Assembly (NCBI GenBank): GCA_910577925.1
Contig: CAJTOI010000008.1
Location: 53,327 to 117,326, forward strand
Length of the DNA: 64,000 bases
Direction: 5' to 3'
DNA from: an uncultured Roseburia sp.
Lineage (GTDB): Bacteria > Bacillota > Clostridia > Lachnospirales > Lachnospiraceae
Under the pieces are notes generated by a model that searched no databases, had not been told where the DNA came from, and worked only from the letters and a program-made list of their open reading frames with translations. Shown here piece by piece: positions 58,743 to 64,000 of the stretch. Numbering within the stretch: the first letter of the stretch is position 1; the number at the start of each line of letters is the position of its first letter. Position numbers and translations under genes: made by a program.

Positions 58743-61700
58743 TTATGCGTTCGGTTTGTTTTGCATGCGTGAGAGCTGTTTTTCTAATAACAGCAGCCGT
58801 TCGGCGTTTTCCTCTTCTTTGGCGATCAGCTTCTGCACCATATGGACGGTCAGCATGATAAACTCCTGATAACGAAGGGAGTAGGCGTATTTGACGCTCC
58901 CGTCCGGATTGGTTTCCGGTACCTTTGATTCCTCCACCGGCGTGCCGTCCTCGCTATACTCGGTGTACCGGTATACAATGTCTTTGCAGAAGCCTGCAAA
59001 CTGCTCCGGCGCTATCCCAAGTGTCTGCATTGCTTCCTCGATGTCCTGTGAGACTGCGCCGATATGGATTCGGTCGCCATCGTTGAACAGGAATGTTTTC
59101 GGTCTGATCATCAGAAACAGTTTCTCATAGATTTCTCCGATGTCCGTGATTTCTTTTTTCTGATTTCGGTCCGAGGTGTTGATGGCGCCGTTTTTTGCAT
59201 ACACGTTATTCCAGGGATGCGAGGAGTCGCCGAGATTTTGTGTACCTGCAGCATCCGGCCGGAAGGTTGTTTGGTGAAATCCGTATGATGCGCCTTTGGC
59301 ATGCAGGTATACCGGGGATTCATTTCTTGTATCGGGGTCTCCGATATGGATTTGGTTTTTGTCACTCATACCGAGCAGCCTTGCCTCTCTGGAAACAACA
59401 TTATTATAGTCGCCGTCAGGAGTGCTACTGATGATAAAATCGGTAGTAATCCATTTGTTATTTTGTATAGAAAGTCCATCTTCTGCCTGAATGGATCTTA
59501 TAAACGTTGCAGGCAGCCGCACCGTACATTCATAATCAGCGGTGTTTTTGCCGATGTACACATTTCCGCCGTCTTTGTTGATCGAGATACCGTTCGGCGT
59601 TGTACCGTCGCTTTTTCCCTGTATTTCATTGTTGTCAAGTTCCATATGGACCTGCGCGGCGGTTCCTCCGACGATCAGTGCCGGAGATTTGTTTTCCGTG
59701 CCGGATGCATCGGTCGTCTTGGACAGCACAAGCGTGTCGGTGACGGTTGCGGTGTTTAAGTTTGTATTTCCCTGAACAGATAGATTGCCCATTCCATTGA
59801 TATTGCCTCCGACACTGGCGTTACTTCGTATATAAGCATCTTTTTCGATATGAAAATAAGAGGTGACTGCCGCCGCTCCTCCAAGCCTCAGAATGTATGC
59901 TTCGGATAACAACTCCCAGCTTAAGGCTTTTTCGTAACGTGCGCCGTAATCACTTATGTCGTCGCCATGCCACATCATGAGATCGTTATTAAGGTAAATG
60001 TTACCTTTGATATCGGCCCCCATGCAGGTAAGTTTCCCGTTTTGAATCTGTGTATAGGAGGAAGGAGACTGATACTGTCTGAGTCCGTCCGTCCCCAGAT
60101 ACACCCCCGCAGCCGTACTTGTCACGGAATCCGTCCCGTTATAGAGCGCATTCGACTTTATGGTAAACCCGCCGATCTTCCCGCCCGGAGAAGACAGATT
60201 GCCGGCAAAATATACGTTTCCGTCTTTGTCTGTATAAAACAGATCTTTTGCGCTGCCGCCGCCTCCTTTTGTAATCCGCAGCAGTTTTTCTTCGTCGGGA
60301 TTGACGACAAAAGAAACCATCTTATCGCCTTCCTCGCCGTTGGTGATATGGAAACCCTCTTTTGTAAATTCCAGCAGGCCGTTTTCATTGCGGATCCAAA
60401 GGTTTTCCCCGAGGATAAATTCGCCGATGATGGTATCTGCGATTACTCCCATGGTTATTTTTTCTTTGCCGGTATCAGGGTCGGTGTAACTATATTTTCC
60501 GACGGCGGCTTTTACGGATTCCCAATTATCATCCGTCACATACAGACCGCTGTTTATAAACCTTGACTGGCAGAGGTCGTACGCGTCGGTCAGGTCATCG
60601 TAGGTTCTGCACAAAAGACCGGTAGAGTCATATACGATGTTCTGGTTTTCCGCATTATTTACAATCTTTGTCGCGGTCGCATCGAGACCTTTCCGCACCC
60701 AGTTTTCAATGTATTGCGATGTTTTCGCGGTGTTTTTCACCTTCTGAGTTGTGTAGGAATAGGAGGACGCCACGGACTGTGCGGATTGCAGGACGCTGTC
60801 CACATCAGAAATGCCGGACCATACCTTTTCCACGGTGGAAAATTCCACTTCCATTTTGGAAATATCATCAAAGAACAGCTTGTAGGAGAGCAGCCGCAGG
60901 TAATAGATTTTTTCGTCCACGCAGACGTGAATCCAGCTGCCGACTTCAAACTGATCGAATAGCGGCTGAAATTCGGGAAGTGCGAGCAGGTTGTTGATTG
61001 TAGCCGTGACCGTATACTGCACATTGCTGATTTTCTGCAGTTCCCGTTTCGCCATCAAAAGCAGTTCGTTTGCCCGAGAGACGAGAGCGGCATTGTCGAG
61101 TCCGTCGGAGATAAAATTGCTGTTCTGATAAGTGTCTTCCATGCGGTAGGAACAGAAAACCTTCCACATCGGTTCGCCGAGCCGGGTTTCCAAGTTCAAT
61201 TCGTCCCGCAGGGAATCCTGAATGACGCAAATTTCGCCGGATGGGGTTTCATAGTCGTACAGCTGCTTTACGGCGTCAATCTGCGCCTGACGTTTCGCCA
61301 TTTCCTCTTCAATCCAACCGATGCGGTCGGCGTACTGTGCACAATATTTGTTCCGCAGCTCTGCGTTGCCGGAATCGAGCACGATGGCAAGCACGTCACC
61401 GTAAGAATTTTTTAATCCGACGAGGAAATCAAGACTGTAGAATTGCAGCTGTTCTTTGAATTCGCTATCCGATAAATCCTGTTTTCTTAAATCTTTGTAA
61501 TTGGTGTCAAGCTTGTTCAGATTTCTCTGAATATTTTGTTTCAGATAAGTTTCCATATCGTTATTTACGGTGACAGATACCTGGGGGCCGATAAGGCTGA
61601 CGGTCTTATCCTCGATGTTTGTGAGCTTAAATTTTCCCGTCCAGACATGTGATGTTTTGGAGTAGGAGGTTTCCACCGCGTCAACCTTGTACAATCCGGT

Positions 61701-63098
61701 GTGGATCAGCGATTTGCAGGCGCCTAAAACGGTGTTTGTGACAACCGATTCGGCGACGGAGGATACGTCTGATTTCACCGCGACCGGGGATAAACGCGAC
61801 TCGCACAGCAGTGCCATTGTATCCCCCATCGAAAGGGAGTCCATCTGCTGTGTCTTTCCCATGGAGGACTGAAGCGTCAGAGCGATATCAATACAGTCAA
61901 AGCACAGAGACGAGATATTTTTGTAGCCGGTCAGCGTGCAGTCTCCCGGTGCGGATCCAATGGGCTGGTAGCGGTTTATCGGAGTTCCGTTGTCGTTGCG
62001 CGCCGGATAAAACTCATTGATGTAGCGTACTGTTTCATTGTACTGTGAAACGAGAGAGGGCGTTAAAGAGAAAACTTTCTCATTCATACAATACTGATAC
62101 TTGCGGTTGTATTTTTTTAGTGTTTCGGATAAATCCGACGGCATGTTTTCATACATTTCATCCGAAAACTGCAGAAGGTAGTTGGAACCGCTTGGATTTA
62201 CCATGGCAACGGCGGCTGTCATCAGATCGTCTCCCCCGACGACATAGAGGCAGTTTTTCAGATTGTCCTTGTTGCTTGCAACGGACGAAGCCGAAGCCAG
62301 ATTGTCTCCGGAGATGTAAATGGTTGTGTCGCTGCCGTAGGCGCCTCCGGTCGAAGCAGCGGCGTCAAGCTTTGTGCCGCACTCGGGGCATGTATCGTGA
62401 AAATCGCCCCGATAACCGCAGCTGCCGCAGGTATTGCACAAATCGTATACGTTTATGGTTCTTGTGTCGGAGTCGAAGGTAAACAGACACTGATAATCCG
62501 CCGCGATTTCTCCGGTCAGCATATCGTAGACACTGCTGTCGCTGATGCTGTACTGAAACCAGAGTTTTAATTCCTGCAGGGAGCGGTCGATGTGACCGAT
62601 TTCGTAATTCGACGCTTTGTCGAGGATTCTGTGCAGAAGGGACGCGGAGCGAAGCTTCTGATACATCGGGCTTCCTTCTGCATATCCCGACAAATCCCGA
62701 TAAAAAACGGTCGGATAGTCGGCGTCATAGTCTTCCCGTGCGATATCCGCTTCCGTGTTGATTTCCAGATTCCGCAATTTGATTTCCTGCAGTTCGCTGA
62801 CCGGAAGATAGGTAGCCGTCACGGTTTTTGTGACGCAGGTCTCCTCCGATGTATCCACATGCAGTGAAAAATGTTCTCTGTATTCCGGAATGAAAACCAG
62901 ATTGTAATTGTTGATGTGTTCCCAGATAGACGGTTCCGTTTTCCTGACGGTAAAGGACAATTCCGGCGCCTGGAGGGTTTCCCGGTATTCCACGTCTGAA
63001 ATGTCGCTAAGTATGCCGATTTTTGAAAAATCACGCCGTTCCAGTACCAGCGTCGGCATATCGATGCCAAAGTTTTGGTTAAATCTTATTTTTGCCAT
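58743..63098 (-). CDS. phage tail-associated (Tal-like) fibre protein with zinc knuckle and S74 chaperone
   Basis: A 1451-residue structural protein. Residues 1-430 resemble the tail-hub domain of Tal/gp18-type proteins. Inside it, about 223-247, is a Cys cluster CNTCGSC ... CPECG that could bind zinc, unusual in tails. A long helical middle (about 540-800) includes coiled coils, followed by shaft repeats (IGGFTIKSNALYNG, GKLTCMGADIKGN). The last 150 residues are a second S74 chaperone (TSDRNQKKEI) about 55-60% like that of the BppU-type fibre. Start ATG 63098 with AAAGGAG upstream. Confidence 0.85.
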   Translation of the reverse strand: MAKIRFNQNFGIDMPTLVLERRDFSKIGILSDISDVEYRETLQAPELSFTVRKTEPSIWEHINNYNLVFIPEYREHFSLHVDTSEETCVTKTVTATYLPVSELQEIKLRNLEINTEADIAREDYDADYPTVFYRDLSGYAEGSPMYQKLRSASLLHRILDKASNYEIGHIDRSLQELKLWFQYSISDSSVYDMLTGEIAADYQCLFTFDSDTRTINVYDLCNTCGSCGYRGDFHDTCPECGTKLDAAASTGGAYGSDTTIYISGDNLASASSVASNKDNLKNCLYVVGGDDLMTAAVAMVNPSGSNYLLQFSDEMYENMPSDLSETLKKYNRKYQYCMNEKVFSLTPSLVSQYNETVRYINEFYPARNDNGTPINRYQPIGSAPGDCTLTGYKNISSLCFDCIDIALTLQSSMGKTQQMDSLSMGDTMALLCESRLSPVAVKSDVSSVAESVVTNTVLGACKSLIHTGLYKVDAVETSYSKTSHVWTGKFKLTNIEDKTVSLIGPQVSVTVNNDMETYLKQNIQRNLNKLDTNYKDLRKQDLSDSEFKEQLQFYSLDFLVGLKNSYGDVLAIVLDSGNAELRNKYCAQYADRIGWIEEEMAKRQAQIDAVKQLYDYETPSGEICVIQDSLRDELNLETRLGEPMWKVFCSYRMEDTYQNSNFISDGLDNAALVSRANELLLMAKRELQKISNVQYTVTATINNLLALPEFQPLFDQFEVGSWIHVCVDEKIYYLRLLSYKLFFDDISKMEVEFSTVEKVWSGISDVDSVLQSAQSVASSYSYTTQKVKNTAKTSQYIENWVRKGLDATATKIVNNAENQNIVYDSTGLLCRTYDDLTDAYDLCQSRFINSGLYVTDDNWESVKAAVGKYSYTDPDTGKEKITMGVIADTIIGEFILGENLWIRNENGLLEFTKEGFHITNGEEGDKMVSFVVNPDEEKLLRITKGGGGSAKDLFYTDKDGNVYFAGNLSSPGGKIGGFTIKSNALYNGTDSVTSTAAGVYLGTDGLRQYQSPSSYTQIQNGKLTCMGADIKGNIYLNNDLMMWHGDDISDYGARYEKALSWELLSEAYILRLGGAAAVTSYFHIEKDAYIRSNASVGGNINGMGNLSVQGNTNLNTATVTDTLVLSKTTDASGTENKSPALIVGGTAAQVHMELDNNEIQGKSDGTTPNGISINKDGGNVYIGKNTADYECTVRLPATFIRSIQAEDGLSIQNNKWITTDFIISSTPDGDYNNVVSREARLLGMSDKNQIHIGDPDTRNESPVYLHAKGASYGFHQTTFRPDAAGTQNLGDSSHPWNNVYAKNGAINTSDRNQKKEITDIGEIYEKLFLMIRPKTFLFNDGDRIHIGAVSQDIEEAMQTLGIAPEQFAGFCKDIVYRYTEYSEDGTPVEESKVPETNPDGSVKYAYSLRYQEFIMLTVHMVQKLIAKEEENAERLLLLEKQLSRMQNKPNA

Positions 63099-63434
63099 AA
63101 TACTCCTTTCTTTTTCATATGTGACGCCTTGCGCTGCCGATGCCGCGTCCAAGCGTTTTGCCGGGACCGCCTCCGATGCACCGGGCGCCGTCGGTCACTT
63201 ATTATTTATTCCATACAGAAAAAACGCAGTTTGAAATCGTGATCCCCGGGAAGCCTGATTTTACAAGGGTTCCGGGAGTTTTTTTGGAGGGGAGCAAATT
63301 CGACTCCACCGAAAATACCCGTTTCAAAACAGGGAGCGGTTGATCCCGCTCCCTGCGAAAGTTGTTTCTCAATAAGGAAAGATTTCTCTCAATAAAGAGG
63401 ATTCCGAAATAAGGGTGCTTCCCAATGAAAATCG
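63099..63434. other. gap between tape-measure and Tal-like genes with a partial duplication
   Basis: No full gene. At about 63120-63190 (minus strand) lies a degenerate second copy of the last 65-70 bp of the tape-measure gene: it reads CIGGG...LGRGIGSARRHI against CIAEAV...LGRGIGSARLHR, with a 2-nt deletion. Between the copies sits a terminator. A second hairpin with T7 on the plus strand (about 63250-63286) has no plus-strand gene to serve. Confidence 0.55.
63325..63355 (-). terminator. Rho-independent terminator after the tape-measure gene
   Basis: CAGGGAGCGG (63330-63339) pairs perfectly with CCGCTCCCTG (63346-63355); TTTTG follows on the minus strand. The Tal-like gene beyond it needs read-through or its own promoter. 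Confidence 0.75.
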
Positions 63435-64000
63435 TTACCTGTGGAGTCTTGCGCTGCCGATGCCGCGTCCGAGCTGTTTTGCCGAGACTGCCTCCGCAAT
63501 GCACTGTGTGGTCTTCCCGTTCCGGCAGATTTCTTCGCGCAGCTGTCTGCCGAAGGTCTCTGCGTCGTTTACGCCGTTCATGACGATATCGCCGATTTCC
63601 ACGCGGATATTTTCGCCGACGTTTTCTAAAAAGGCGGGCGGGGACGGGAGCGGCGGGAGTTCGGGCCGAATGCCTCCGCCGAGCAGGATCGGTTTCTGCG
63701 CTGCCTGCTCGAGGAGTTTTCGCATGTTCTCGTCTACTATGAGCGCTTCGCCGGATCTGACTAATGCCTGTGCCTCTTCCTCGGAAGCGGCGTTCAGATA
63801 GGCCGCTACTTTTTCACCTACGGATTTTTCCGTCGATTTTTTCAGTCCGATTTCTGTGGGCCGTTTTGCGGTTTCTGCGGCAGGTTTTTGTGCCGACCCT
63901 TTTGCCACGGTTTCTGCGGCGCGCTTGCCGGTTTCCGCGGCAGGTTTTTGTACTGTGTCTGCCGGTTTGTCGGCTTCTTTTTTCTCTTTCTCTACGGTCT
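63435..64000 (-). CDS. C-terminal part of phage tail tape-measure protein
   Basis: The frame enters from the right edge (5' end outside the window) and ends at 63435; 188 residues are visible. An Ala/Lys/Glu/Thr-rich stretch with a repeated QKPAAET-KR unit is followed by a compact end, IVMNGVNDAETFGRQLREEI then TTQCIAEAVSAKQLGRGIGSARLHR (core FGRQLREE), which is the usual C-terminus of clostridial phage tape-measure proteins. These set tail length. Its position before the baseplate genes fits. Confidence 0.82.
   Translation of the reverse strand, partial: TVEKEKKEADKPADTVQKPAAETGKRAAETVAKGSAQKPAAETAKRPTEIGLKKSTEKSVGEKVAAYLNAASEEEAQALVRSGEALIVDENMRKLLEQAAQKPILLGGGIRPELPPLPSPPAFLENVGENIRVEIGDIVMNGVNDAETFGRQLREEICRNGKTTQCIAEAVSAKQLGRGIGSARLHR

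Noticed and set aside
63140..63343. 68-codon plus-strand frame in the tape-measure/Tal gap
   Set aside because: Overlaps the degenerate duplication on the other strand, no ribosome site; only a plus-strand T-run hairpin nearby hints at transcription.

Overview
The window looks like a chromosomal segment of a Gram-positive Clostridia, most probably a Lachnospiraceae-type gut anaerobe of moderate (around 50%) GC. This is inference from content: AddAB instead of RecBCD, LytTR regulators paired with small membrane proteins, a perfect CIRCE heat-shock operator, PrsA-type foldase, PdaA deacetylase, Rho-independent terminators at most gene ends, strong AGGAGG ribosome sites, and frequent GTG/TTG starts. 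I saw no tRNA, rRNA, CRISPR array, insertion sequence or integrase.

Left part (1-19,000): a partial gene and a small membrane protein; a nitrilase-family hydrolase; a LytTR regulator with its DUF3021-type membrane partner and a decayed gene; a NYN-LOTUS RNase-like protein; a chemoreceptor; an alpha/beta hydrolase plus ZIP metal transporter; a zinc-ribbon protein; a viroplasmin-RNase H; the addB-addA recombination operon followed by an AraC regulator; and a GH88 unsaturated-uronyl hydrolase.

Middle (19,000-38,900): a cation-efflux gene behind a 150-nt structured leader ending in a terminator; housekeeping genes (maf, an FAD dehydrogenase, a PrsA-like lipoprotein, a MATE exporter, uppP, an ABC-F ATPase); then a two-component/ABC operon that is visibly decaying (kinase fused out of frame to an N-truncated ATPase, permease broken by a deletion/frameshift and a stop). 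On the minus strand follow an MFS transporter and a glycerophosphodiesterase. A lower-GC patch carries a PIN/AbrB toxin-antitoxin pair, a YoeB toxin whose RelB/DinJ-like antitoxin is a frameshifted remnant, and a second LytTR operon whose promoter is preceded by 21-bp-period direct repeats.

Right part (38,900-64,000): a heterodimeric ABC exporter with complementary degenerate ATP sites; a stand-alone condensation-domain protein overlapping a convergent hemolysin III gene; a PilZ/HD-GYP cyclic-di-GMP pair; htpG with a CIRCE operator; a 936-residue protein of unknown function with two zinc ribbons and helical repeats; pdaA; and a second chemoreceptor that lacks an evident start codon. From 55,384 to the right edge lies a phage tail module on the minus strand (tape-measure C-terminus, Tal-like protein, a frameshifted small gene, a Dit-like protein and a BppU-type fibre), with two fibre-like proteins each ending in an S74 intramolecular chaperone. 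No lysis genes lie between this module and the neighbouring bacterial gene.

The best leads for new biology are the cation-efflux leader RNA, the two LytTR operons with their direct-repeat operators, the 936-residue protein, a dispersed palindromic repeat found in two divergent intergenic regions, and the lone tail module.
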